Positions 1-6,710 are shown, counted from the first letter of the stretch. The stretch is 6,796 nt of DNA from Zoogloeaceae bacterium (GCA_031278735.1 JAITJU010000053.1:1-6796); one strand, 5' to 3'. Program-made: numbers and translations. Notes: generated from the letters alone by a model not told the origin.

Positions 1-118
1 CGTGACGGGTCTTGCCCGCCTGACGGGGATCGGTCAGTGAAACAAATACATCTGCCAGTCGTTGTTTGCTTTCCGTCCCCATGAGTTGCCCCCAAAAAGA
101 CAGAAAACTACAGAAAAC

Positions 119-141
119 AAAGGGCTGTGAACAGCCCCTTT
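119..141. terminator. Hairpin, possible intrinsic terminator
   Basis: The arms are AAAGGGCTG (119-127) and CAGCCCCTTT (132-141) around a TGAA loop, pairing nine bases with one bulged C. On the plus strand the tail after the stem is only TTTGCCC, which is weak for a terminator. On the minus strand the tail is better (TTTGTTTTCTG), but no minus-strand gene ends here. The simplest reading is a terminator for a plus-strand gene left of the window; a leader hairpin upstream of prlC is an alternative. The stem is directly visible; the function is inferred. Confidence 0.45.
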
Positions 142-246
142 GCCCAGTCCGTGAATGTAAACAAGAAAATGCCAATGTGTACGACAGGGGCATTCGTGCG
201 ATTGCCCTGCGTCAACCGGCTGAACGTGATGCGGTCCGGCAATTTC

Positions 247-255
247 TGTTATGCT
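247..255 (+). promoter_or_regulatory. Candidate extended -10 promoter for prlC
   Basis: TGTTATGCT matches the extended -10 pattern TGnTATAAT except for two bases of the hexamer. Transcription would start near 262 and give a leader of about 37 bases before the prlC ATG at 299. No good -35 box lies 16-18 bases upstream (the bases there are GC-rich), which an extended -10 can tolerate. The call rests on one short motif. Confidence 0.3.
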
Positions 256-298
256 GCGCCGTCCCGCTTTCAACCCATCATTACTGGCTTCCGGCAAC

Positions 299-2344
299 AT
301 GAACCCCCTATTGAGTTTTGCTGCGCTTCCCGATTTTGATCATATTCTTCCTGAACACGTCGCGCCTGCCGTGACGCAATTGCTTGCCGAGGGACGGGCG
401 TTGATTCAACGTCTGGCCGCGCCGGAATCGCCCGCAACCTGGGCGGATTTCGCCGCGCCGCTGAGCGAAGGTCTGGAGCGGCTCTCCCGGGCGTGGGGCG
501 TGGTTGGGCATCTGCATTCCGTTCAGGATGTCCCGGACTGGCGCGACGCCTATAACGCCCTGTTGCCGGAAGTGACCCGTTTTTACAGCGAAATGGGGCA
601 GAATCTGGCGTTGTTTGAAAAATACAAGACCCTGCGCGCCAGCGCCGGGTTTGCGCGGCTCTCTCCCGCGCGGCGGCGCGTCGTGGATAACGAAATCCGT
701 GATTTCCGCCTCTCCGGCGCGGAATTGCCGGAAGCGGACAAATTGCGCTTTACCGCCGTCATAGAGGAACTTTCCCGTCTCGCGGCGAAGTTCTCGGAAA
801 ACCTGCTGGATGCGACCAACGCCTTCACCGAAGTGGTGACAAAGGCGGAAGACCTGCGCGGTCTGCCGCCGGAAGCGGTGCGCGCCGCGCGAGAAACGGC
901 GGAATCCGCCGGATTGCGGGGCTGGAAATTCACCTTGCAGGCACCTTCCTATCTGTCGGTGATGAAATATGCCGAGAACCGCGACTTGCGCTATCGTCTT
1001 TATCGCGCCTACGCCACGCGCGCGGCGGAATTCGATGATTCGGGAAGCAAGCCGGAGTGGAACAACGCCCCGCTGATGCGGCGTATGCTGGAGCTGCGGG
1101 CGGAAGCGGCGCGATTGATCGGGTTTTGCAATTTCGCGAAAATGTCGCTTGCGACCAAGATGGCGGAATCGCCGGACGAAGTGCTGACTTTCTTGCGCGA
1201 CATGGCGGCCAGGGCCAGGCCTTTCGCAGAACGCGACATGCGGGAATTGCGCGCTTTTGCCGCCGGTCAACTGGGTCTGGACGAAATGGAAGCCTGGGAT
1301 ATGGCCTATGCCTCGGAAAAATTGAGGCAGGCGCGCTACGATTTTTCCGAGCAGGAAGTGCGTTCCTACTTTACGGAACCCAAGGTGCTCGCGGGCTTGT
1401 TCCGGCTCGTCCGGCGTCTCTACGGCGTTGTGATAAAACCTGATCGCGCGCCGGTCTGGCACGAGCGCGCGCGTTTTTATCGCGTCGAAAACGGCCAGGG
1501 CGAATTGATCGGCGCGTTCTATCTGGATTTGTACGCGCGCGAGGAAAAACGCGGCGGCGCGTGGATGGACGCTTTCGTCAGCCGCTGCCGCAAGGTCGAT
1601 GGCGCGCTGCAAATGCCCATTGCTTGTCTGGTGTGCAATTTTTCCCGACCGCTGGGCGATAAGCCCGCCACCTTCACGCACGATGAGGTGGAAACCCTGT
1701 TTCACGAGGCGGGGCACGCTTTCCATCATTTGCTGACGCGCATGGAAGATCTGGGCGTCTCCGGCATCAACGGCGTGGAGTGGGACGCCGTGGAGTTGCC
1801 TTCGCAGTTCATGGAAAATTTTTGCCGGGAGTGGGCAGTGCTGAAAACCATGACCGCGCATGTCGATACGGGCAAGTCCTTGCCGCGCGCGCTGTTTGAT
1901 CGGATGTACGCGGCGCGGAACTTTCAGAGCGGCATGATAACCCTGCGCCAGATCGAGTTTGCCCTTTTCGATATCCTGCTCTACAGCGCCTTCGACCCCA
2001 AAAAGGACAACATTCAATCCTTGCTGGACGTGGTGCGCGAAGAAGTCGCGGTATTCATTCCGCCCGCGTGGCAGCGTTTTCCCAACAGCTTTTCGCATAT
2101 TTTTGGCGGCGGCTACGCGGCGGGATATTACAGTTACAAATGGGCAGAGGTGCTTTCCGCCGATGCCTACGCCGCCTTCGAGGAAACCGGCAATCCGCTG
2201 GATGCCGCGACCGGAAGGCGTTTTCTCGATGAAATTCTGGCGTATGGCGGCGCGCGTCCGGCACTGGAATCTTTCCGGGCTTTTCGCGGACGCGCGCCAA
2301 AAACAGATGCCTTGCTGCGTCATGGTGGTATGATTGCGCGGTGA
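299..2344 (+). CDS. prlC: Oligopeptidase A, M3 family zinc metallopeptidase
   Basis: This 681-residue cytoplasmic zinc endopeptidase would degrade short peptides, including signal-peptide fragments. Its length is nearly that of E. coli PrlC (680), and similarity runs end to end from MNPLL near the N-terminus (E. coli MTNPLL) to the C-terminus. The zinc site is HEAGH, with His469 and His473 as ligands and Glu470 as catalytic base; the third ligand is Glu499 in WDAVELPSQ. The substrate-binding loop HIFGGGYAAGYYSY holds His600, Tyr606 and Tyr613, equivalent to the His/Tyr residues that grip substrate in thimet oligopeptidase. No signal peptide is present. The ATG at 299 was chosen over the in-frame ATG at 251 because the protein aligns with E. 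coli from there and the 16 extra residues have no counterpart. Neither start has a visible Shine-Dalgarno. A second gene follows after 20 bases, suggesting an operon. Confidence 0.96.
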   Translation: MNPLLSFAALPDFDHILPEHVAPAVTQLLAEGRALIQRLAAPESPATWADFAAPLSEGLERLSRAWGVVGHLHSVQDVPDWRDAYNALLPEVTRFYSEMGQNLALFEKYKTLRASAGFARLSPARRRVVDNEIRDFRLSGAELPEADKLRFTAVIEELSRLAAKFSENLLDATNAFTEVVTKAEDLRGLPPEAVRAARETAESAGLRGWKFTLQAPSYLSVMKYAENRDLRYRLYRAYATRAAEFDDSGSKPEWNNAPLMRRMLELRAEAARLIGFCNFAKMSLATKMAESPDEVLTFLRDMAARARPFAERDMRELRAFAAGQLGLDEMEAWDMAYASEKLRQARYDFSEQEVRSYFTEPKVLAGLFRLVRRLYGVVIKPDRAPVWHERARFYRVENGQGELIGAFYLDLYAREEKRGGAWMDAFVSRCRKVDGALQMPIACLVCNFSRPLGDKPATFTHDEVETLFHEAGHAFHHLLTRMEDLGVSGINGVEWDAVELPSQFMENFCREWAVLKTMTAHVDTGKSLPRALFDRMYAARNFQSGMITLRQIEFALFDILLYSAFDPKKDNIQSLLDVVREEVAVFIPPAWQRFPNSFSHIFGGGYAAGYYSYKWAEVLSADAYAAFEETGNPLDAATGRRFLDEILAYGGARPALESFRAFRGRAPKTDALLRHGGMIAR

Positions 2345-2350
2345 TCTTTC

Positions 2351-2356
2351 GGGAGG
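2351..2356 (+). promoter_or_regulatory. Ribosome binding site of the DUF4124-glutaredoxin gene
   Basis: GGGAGG ends eight bases before the ATG at 2365. It fixes the start there rather than at the in-frame GTG at 2341, which overlaps the prlC stop codon and would add eight residues in front of the signal peptide. Confidence 0.75.
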
Positions 2357-2364
2357 GTTTGACC

Positions 2365-2880
2365 ATGATTCGCTTTCGTTCGCAGAACATTGTCCTGACC
2401 ATGCTGGGCCTGTGTTGCGCGCTGTTTGCCGCAACTATTCACGCGCAAACCTGGCGCTGGACGGACCCGGCAACTGGCCGCACCATGTATACCGACACCG
2501 CGCCGCCGGGCAACGCCAAAAATGTGGTGCGCATCAATGCCAGCGGATACGCGGACAATGAATTCGATCCCGAACAGCCTTATGTTGTTCGCATCGCATC
2601 GGAGAAATATCCTGTTGTGCTCTATACGGGTGCAGGCTGCGATGTCTGTCAGGAAGCGCGCGACCTGCTGAACAAACGCAAGGTTCCCTTCACCGAGAAG
2701 GTGGTGCAGTCCGACGCGGATCAAGCCGAACTCACCCGCCTGGTGGGCGATACCTATGTGCCAAGCGTGTTGGTTGGGCCGCAAAAGATACGCGGCTTTG
2801 ACGCGAACTCCTATCACAGCGCCCTCGATCTGGCGGGGTATCCCAAAGCTGGAGACAGTCCGCCTGCCGCCGCGCAATAG
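2365..2880 (+). CDS. Secreted DUF4124 / glutaredoxin-like protein
   Basis: This 171-residue protein has three parts. Residues 1-27 form a Sec signal peptide with a basic start (MIRFR), a hydrophobic core and an A-x-A-like end (IHA), giving a mature N-terminus at Gln28. Residues 28-60 match DUF4124, a short domain common in proteobacterial envelope proteins, with the signature WRWTDPATGRTMYTDTAPP. Residues 82-165 form a glutaredoxin-like thioredoxin fold: a strand (PVVLYT), a redox-active pair Cys92-Asp-Val-Cys95, a helix, and a cis-proline loop (YVPSV, Pro133). It probably acts in the periplasm as a thiol-disulfide protein; since glutathione is mainly cytoplasmic, its electron partner is unclear. 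The C-terminus (GDSPPAAAQ) is a disordered tail. It sits 20 bases behind prlC and is probably co-transcribed. Family assignment is firm; substrate is unknown. Confidence 0.88.
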   Translation: MIRFRSQNIVLTMLGLCCALFAATIHAQTWRWTDPATGRTMYTDTAPPGNAKNVVRINASGYADNEFDPEQPYVVRIASEKYPVVLYTGAGCDVCQEARDLLNKRKVPFTEKVVQSDADQAELTRLVGDTYVPSVLVGPQKIRGFDANSYHSALDLAGYPKAGDSPPAAAQ

Positions 2881-2952
2881 CCATTCTCCGGAAAATTCGG
2901 GGGCGCGACCGTCCAGTGGCGGGCGATTGCGCGCTTGCTTGTTTTTGTCGTC

Positions 2953-3717
2953 ATGAAAATCGCCGCCTGGAACGTCAATAGCCTCAAGGTGCGTCTTGCG
3001 CACTTGCTGGCGTGGTTGGAGGAAAGCGGGGCGGATGTCGTCTGCTTGCAGGAAACCAAGCTCGAAGACGCGAATTTTCCTCATGCCGAGCTTGCCGCAG
3101 TCGGCTTTCAATCCGTTTGCGGCGGTCAGAAAACCTATAACGGCGTGGCGCTCGTTTCCCGTTATCCGCTGGAAGACGTTCAAATCGGCAACCCGCGTTT
3201 TCCCGACGCGCAAAAACGCCTGATTGCCGCGACGATCAACGGCATACGCGTCATCTCGGCCTATTTTCCCAATGGCCAGGCCGTCGGCAGCGACAAATAC
3301 GCGTACAAGCTGGCATGGATCGCCGCGCTCAACACCTGGCTTCGGGAAGATCTGGCCACGCGCCGCGAACTGGCATTATGCGGCGACTTCAACATCGCGC
3401 CGGAAGACCGGGATGTCCATGACCCGGTCGCCTGGGCAGGCCAGATTCTCTGTTCAGACCCGGAACGCGCCGCCTTTCGCGCCTTGTTGGCGCTGGGGTT
3501 GCAAGATGCTTTCCGGCTTTTTCCGCAGGCCGAAAAAAGTTTTTCCTGGTGGGATTACCGCATGGCGAGTTTCCAGAAGAATCGCGGCCTGCGCATCGAC
3601 CACATCCTGCTTTCCTCCCCGCTGGCCAATCGCGCCGCCGCCGCCCGCATTGACGCCAGTCCCCGCAAATGGGAACGCCCCTCCGATCATGCGCCCGTCT
3701 GGGTGACGCTCAAATGA
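2953..3717 (+). CDS. xth: Exodeoxyribonuclease III (AP endonuclease)
   Basis: This 254-residue, magnesium-dependent enzyme would cut DNA at abasic sites and remove 3'-blocked ends in base excision repair in the cytoplasm. It is a single endonuclease/exonuclease/phosphatase domain, slightly shorter than E. coli XthA (268). All active-site residues are visible: Asn7 in AAWNVNS, Glu34 in CLQETK, Tyr104 in ISAYFPNG, Asp145 and Asn147 in CGDFNIAP, Asp216 in RIDHILL, and the terminal Asp245-His246 in SDHAPVW. SWWDYR (198-203) is also typical of the family. The ATG at 2953 was chosen because MKIAAWNVNS is the family's usual beginning; an in-frame TTG at 2935 adds six unconserved residues. No clear Shine-Dalgarno precedes the ATG. 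A 72-base gap separates it from the glutaredoxin gene, so co-transcription is possible but less certain. Confidence 0.96.
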   Translation: MKIAAWNVNSLKVRLAHLLAWLEESGADVVCLQETKLEDANFPHAELAAVGFQSVCGGQKTYNGVALVSRYPLEDVQIGNPRFPDAQKRLIAATINGIRVISAYFPNGQAVGSDKYAYKLAWIAALNTWLREDLATRRELALCGDFNIAPEDRDVHDPVAWAGQILCSDPERAAFRALLALGLQDAFRLFPQAEKSFSWWDYRMASFQKNRGLRIDHILLSSPLANRAAAARIDASPRKWERPSDHAPVWVTLK

Positions 3718-3720
3718 CCG

Positions 3721-3741
3721 GGGACAGAGGACGGAGGATGG
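3721..3741. repeat. Heptamer tandem repeat (three units)
   Basis: Three consecutive 7-base units, GGGACAG, AGGACGG and AGGATGG, begin four bases after the xth stop codon. They are imperfect copies of AGGACGG and lie outside any supported gene. The array is too short to say more than that it is a small degenerate microsatellite, possibly part of a dispersed intergenic element. Confidence 0.5.
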
Positions 3742-3796
3742 ATACGTCAGCGTCCTGCGGGCGAGAGCGGCGTGATGAAATCGCGCCAAATCAAAC

Positions 3797-3858
3797 CGTC
3801 GTTGCGAGGCGAGTTTTGGGTAATTACGCGGCAATCCGCGCGGCGCATGGATTTTTCG
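3797..3858. repeat. Possible dispersed intergenic repeat element
   Basis: The segment starts CGTCGTTGCGAGGCGAG, continues through GCGGCAATCC near 3829-3838, and ends at CGCATGGATTT. From memory this resembles the short elements with a core like CGTCATTGCGAGG...GCAATCC that are scattered between genes in many proteobacterial genomes. Only one copy lies in this window, so the repeat nature cannot be shown here. If correct, the open frame through it (from 3772) is not part of the following gene, which supports the start at 3910. Confidence 0.4.
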
Positions 3859-3891
3859 CCCGCTTCTCGGCGAACAGGCCAGTCCGGGTTC

Positions 3892-3910
3892 TTTCAAGGC
3901 GCCTTTGAAA
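3892..3910. promoter_or_regulatory. Palindrome overlapping the start region of the membrane-protein gene
   Basis: TTTCAAGGCGCCTTTGAAA is a near-perfect inverted repeat (TTTCAA / TTGAAA around GGCGCC, with one extra T). Its last base is the A of the ATG at 3910, and it contains the only Shine-Dalgarno-like bases, AAGG (3896-3899). In RNA it could hide the ribosome binding site; as DNA it could be an operator. It may also simply be the end of the repeat-rich gap. Confidence 0.35.
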
Positions 3911-5151
3911 TGGATGGCTACCACTTCATCCAGAACGGGAAGAGGAAAAAACTCCTATATGACGACAGCACGGGGAAAGCCTGCCTGAAGCTGGCGCTTG
4001 TTTTCTTCGCGGTGTTTTTCCTGTACATGATGCTGACCACGGGAGTTTTTTGGCAGGTTGCCCCGGATTCGATGACTTCGGAAGAAAAGATGAAAATTTT
4101 TGTCAGCCTTTGGGAGATACTGTTAAAAAATTTCTTCATGGATGCGAACACACTCTCCTTTGCTCTTTTGTTTGTCATCGGGTTTGCCTTCTTTCATTCT
4201 CAAGCGAAAAAGGTCGGCGTCATCGTGAGCGAAAGAGGGATAGCCTTTTCCGGGTTCAATGGTCTTTGGTTTCCCGACATCAGGAAGTTCTATGAATGGA
4301 ACGAATTTGTGCAGATACGCCGCGCCGCCGTCGGCGAGCGCGAAGTGGTCGTATTCATCGATCGCTATGGAAAGAGCTTCTTTCTCCCGTATGGCAAGGA
4401 AGAACCGCCGCCGCCCCGTTTTTTTTCCCTGTCTTTTTCCGGGGACTGGTTTCATCTGCGACAGCCCGTCGCGTCTCCCGGATGGTTCCTTGTCGCGGAG
4501 GGGCACGCTCTTTTGCTGCCGGAAGTCATCGAGCGGTTCCATGTCCCGCTCACGCCTCTGGCGGACGCGGAAAAAAAGAAAATCCCCGCACTCGCCTGGT
4601 GGGGGCCTTCCTGGAACATCCCCATCGAGGGCAAGGCCGCGCATCTCGTTTTCATCGCGCTCGCCGCGCTGTTCCTGAATCTCGTTCTGCGCGCTTCCGG
4701 TTCCTGGTTCTTCCTGCTGGAAAACTGGCAGAGCAAGGCGTTCATTTTGGCAAACTGGCTGGCGGGCGGCCTGGGATTCGCCTTTGCCTGGCGCTGCCTG
4801 AAACGGGAAGAAAGCCGGGAAGCCGCCGGGATACTCGCCTTTTCGCTTGCCGCTTCCCTGTGGTTCCTGGCGACGCCCGTCGTGAGCTTCCTGCCGGTGT
4901 GGTTTGGCGAGGCGCGGCAGGAAACCTTTTTCGTCCCGCGGGAAAAATTACCGGGATTTGATGAAAGGCAATACTGGCGCGCCGAGCGCGACCCCCAACA
5001 CCTCTTTTTCTGGCTGGAAATACCGAAAGAACGGCGCCAGTACGAACCCGGCGCGAAACGGGATTTCACCATCCGCCACGGCCCCTTCGGACTTGCCGCC
5101 ATGAAGCGGGACGAATTCCGCGCCCTTTACCAACAAACCGGAGGCGAGTGA
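3910..5151 (+). CDS. Unrecognised membrane protein, about five TM segments
   Basis: I do not recognise the family. The 413-residue product has hydrophobic segments near residues 26-47, 79-96, 244-262, 276-296 and 305-330. Basic residues before the first (KRKK, 11-14) and between the fourth and fifth (RCLKREESRE) suggest a cytoplasmic N-terminus, with the 97-243 region in the cytoplasm and the C-terminal 334-413 part outside. Within the large loop, residues 102-161 have alternating strands with VSERGIAF, YEWNEFVQIRR and FIDRYGKSFFLPY, an arrangement like bacterial PH domains; this is a pattern impression only. Residues 165-169 are a proline run. The open frame extends upstream to 3772, but those 46 residues come from repeat-like DNA, so the ATG at 3910 is preferred, with AAGG ten bases upstream. 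Positions 4081-4200 are only about 37% GC, well below the neighbours. It converges with amt. Confidence 0.7.
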   Translation: MDGYHFIQNGKRKKLLYDDSTGKACLKLALVFFAVFFLYMMLTTGVFWQVAPDSMTSEEKMKIFVSLWEILLKNFFMDANTLSFALLFVIGFAFFHSQAKKVGVIVSERGIAFSGFNGLWFPDIRKFYEWNEFVQIRRAAVGEREVVVFIDRYGKSFFLPYGKEEPPPPRFFSLSFSGDWFHLRQPVASPGWFLVAEGHALLLPEVIERFHVPLTPLADAEKKKIPALAWWGPSWNIPIEGKAAHLVFIALAALFLNLVLRASGSWFFLLENWQSKAFILANWLAGGLGFAFAWRCLKREESREAAGILAFSLAASLWFLATPVVSFLPVWFGEARQETFFVPREKLPGFDERQYWRAERDPQHLFFWLEIPKERRQYEPGAKRDFTIRHGPFGLAAMKRDEFRALYQQTGGE

Positions 5152-5254
5152 GCGCGCGAACAGATTCCGGGGCAATGGGCAGTCATGGTGCTTCCCTCCT
5201 CAATCGGCGCCGAAAGATTTACTGAAAGCGTCAAGTCTTGTGGCGCGAAGGGCG

Positions 5255-5278
5255 AAAAAAAGCGCCCCACAGGGGCGC
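5255..5278 (-). terminator. Intrinsic terminator of the glnK-amt operon
   Basis: Read on the minus strand, GCGCCCC (5278-5272), a TGT loop and GGGGCGC (5268-5262) form a perfect seven-base GC stem followed by seven T's (5261-5255). It begins 31 bases after the amt stop codon. In the plus direction the stem is followed by CTAAAGG, with no T-run, so it should not efficiently stop transcription from the membrane-protein gene. Confidence 0.92.
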
Positions 5279-5309
5279 CTAAAGGAGAGGAGGAACAAAA
5301 ACACTGTTT

Positions 5310-6704
5310 TCAGAAGTGGTAGGCCGTCTCGCCGTGGGCGGAAATATCCAGACCCTGACGTTCTTCCTCTTCGGAAACCCTGAGTCCTACGAACAGACCG
5401 GCGATCTTGTAGGCGAGGAAAGCCACGACGCCCGACCAGAGAATGGTGACGCCAACACTCTCGATCTGGACGAGAAGCTGTGCAGTCATGGTCTCGTTGC
5501 TGCCGCCGAATCCTTGACCGCCCAGACTGGGCGCGGCGAACACGCCGGTGAGAATCGCGCCCAGAATGCCGCCGACGCCGTGTACGCCGAACACGTCGAA
5601 AGCGTCATCCGCGCCCAGTATTTTCTTCAGGCCGTTGACGCCCCACAGGCAGATGAAGCCAGCGGCGACGCCGATGACGAGCGCGCCTGTTGGCCCGACG
5701 TAGCCCGCTGCGGGCGTGATTGCCACAAGACCGGCCACCGCGCCGGAAGCCGCGCCGAGGCTGGAAGGATGCCCCTTGAAGACGGCTTCGCCGCCGATCC
5801 AAGCCAGCGTCGCCAACGCGGTCGCCAGAATGGTGTTCACGAAGGCAAGTCCGGCTTGACCATTGGCGGCGCCGGCGGACCCGGCATTGAAGCCAAACCA
5901 GCCAACCCACAGCAAGGCCGCGCCTACCATGGTCAAGGTGAGCGAGTGCGGCGTGAAGGCTTCCCGCCCAAACCCGAGGCGCTTGCCAAGCAAGTACGCG
6001 CCCACTAGGCCGGCGATGCCCGCGTTGATATGCACCACGGTGCCGCCCGCGAAATCCAGCGCGCCTTTCTCGCCTAGAAAACCGCCGCTCCAGACAATGT
6101 GCGCCATCGGGACGTAGCTGAAGGTAAACCAGAGTATGGCGAAAATGATGACGGCGGAAAACTTGATGCGCTCGGCGAAAGCGCCGACGATCAGCGCCGT
6201 GGTGATGGCGGCGAACGTGGACTGGAATGCTACCCACACATATTCCGGAATGGTCGTCGCCAGATCGGGCGATAAGGTGTCCACAGTAATGCCCGCCAGG
6301 AATATCTTGTCCAGATTGCCGATGAATGACCCGGCGCCCGAAAAAGCCAGACTGTAGCCGTAAACACACCACAGCGCCGTCATCAGGCAGAAGACGATGA
6401 AGACATGCATGAGCACGGAAAGCATGTTCTTGCTGCGCGCCAGACCGCCATAGAACAAGGCAAGGCCGGGAATGGTCATCAGGATGACGAGCATGGTGGA
6501 CGTGAGCATCCATGCCGTGTCGCCGGCATTTAACTCGGCGGCGGCAGGTTCGGCGGCGGCAGAATCGATTTCCACGGCGACGACAACCGTTTTTTCATTG
6601 GCGGGCGGCTCCGCCAGAGCGCCTTCCTGCGCCCAAGCGGACGACGACGCTCCCAGAGCAACAGCGCCCAGCAGCGCCAGAAGAGCAAACAGACGTTTCA
6701 TCAT
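5310..6704 (-). CDS. amtB: Ammonium channel/transporter Amt
   Basis: This 464-residue inner-membrane protein should form a trimer that conducts ammonium into the cell. Residues 1-25 are a signal peptide (basic MMKR, hydrophobic core, SSAWA end); 26-60 is an Ala/Glu/Pro-rich linker; the eleven-helix channel begins about residue 63. Numbering runs 57 ahead of mature E. coli AmtB, and every key residue is present: Phe160 and Phe164 (gate), Trp205, Asp217, His225 and His375 (pore twin histidines), Phe272, Ser276 and Ser320. The C-terminal tail GLRVSEEEERQGLD is the conserved cytoplasmic segment that responds to GlnK. Starts at 6704 and 6701 are both possible; GAGGAG at 6716-6711 suits either, six or nine bases away. 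The gene follows glnK with a ten-base gap. Expression is probably nitrogen-controlled, but that promoter lies outside the window. Confidence 0.96.
   Translation of the reverse strand: MMKRLFALLALLGAVALGASSSAWAQEGALAEPPANEKTVVVAVEIDSAAAEPAAAELNAGDTAWMLTSTMLVILMTIPGLALFYGGLARSKNMLSVLMHVFIVFCLMTALWCVYGYSLAFSGAGSFIGNLDKIFLAGITVDTLSPDLATTIPEYVWVAFQSTFAAITTALIVGAFAERIKFSAVIIFAILWFTFSYVPMAHIVWSGGFLGEKGALDFAGGTVVHINAGIAGLVGAYLLGKRLGFGREAFTPHSLTLTMVGAALLWVGWFGFNAGSAGAANGQAGLAFVNTILATALATLAWIGGEAVFKGHPSSLGAASGAVAGLVAITPAAGYVGPTGALVIGVAAGFICLWGVNGLKKILGADDAFDVFGVHGVGGILGAILTGVFAAPSLGGQGFGGSNETMTAQLLVQIESVGVTILWSGVVAFLAYKIAGLFVGLRVSEEEERQGLDISAHGETAYHF
6535..6564. repeat. 15-base tandem duplication in the amt linker
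   Basis: TCGGCGGCGGCAGGT and TCGGCGGCGGCAGAA are adjacent and match at 13 of 15 bases. On the coding (minus) strand they give AAAEPAAAEL, a doubled five-residue unit in the periplasmic linker between signal peptide and first channel helix. Replication slippage is the likely origin; no loss of function is expected since the frame is kept. Confidence 0.6.
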
Positions 6705-6710
6705 GACATT

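Larger units (their letters stand above)
1..298. other. Upstream intergenic region of prlC
   Basis: This stretch carries no convincing complete gene. The short open frames here (for example one from 127 that runs into prlC, and an antisense frame at 34-300) show no recognisable protein features and overlap the hairpin or the prlC start. At the extreme left, a plus-strand frame from position 2 to a TGA at 38-40 would read VTGLARLTGIGQ and could be the tail of a preceding gene, but twelve codons cannot settle that. The part that can be described is a hairpin at 119-141 and a candidate extended -10 element at 247-255. Positions 85-120 are A-rich compared with the flanks. Confidence 0.5.

Noticed and set aside
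251..298. Upstream prlC start at 251
   Set aside because: The 16 extra residues have no counterpart in E. coli PrlC, and the ATG overlaps the candidate -10 element. MNPLL at 299 aligns with the known N-terminus.
308..2434. A 708-codon open frame antisense to prlC
   Set aside because: It mirrors prlC codons in a GC-rich gene, is rich in Arg/His/Gln, and shows no domain or motif. prlC itself is unmistakable, with a complete zinc site.
3802..3826. TTGCGA ... TAATTA as a promoter for the membrane-protein gene
   Set aside because: The spacer is only 13 bases, too short for a sigma-70 promoter, and the bases belong to the repeat-like segment.
3772..3909. N-terminal extension of the membrane protein starting at 3772
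   Set aside because: The 46 residues are translated from repeat-like DNA, have no Shine-Dalgarno suited to them, and precede a better start at 3910 where a basic N-terminus leads into the first membrane segment.
4452..5102. A 216-codon minus-strand open frame inside the membrane-protein gene
   Set aside because: Its composition is Ser/Arg/Pro-rich with no hydrophobic or domain pattern, typical of a shadow frame; the plus-strand frame has coherent membrane segments.
5316..6008. A 230-codon plus-strand open frame antisense to amt, preceded by purine-rich AAAGGAGAGGAGG (5281-5293)
   Set aside because: The purine run looks like a Shine-Dalgarno but lies more than 20 bases from the GTG start. 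The protein has no recognisable feature, and the opposite strand holds a full ammonium channel.
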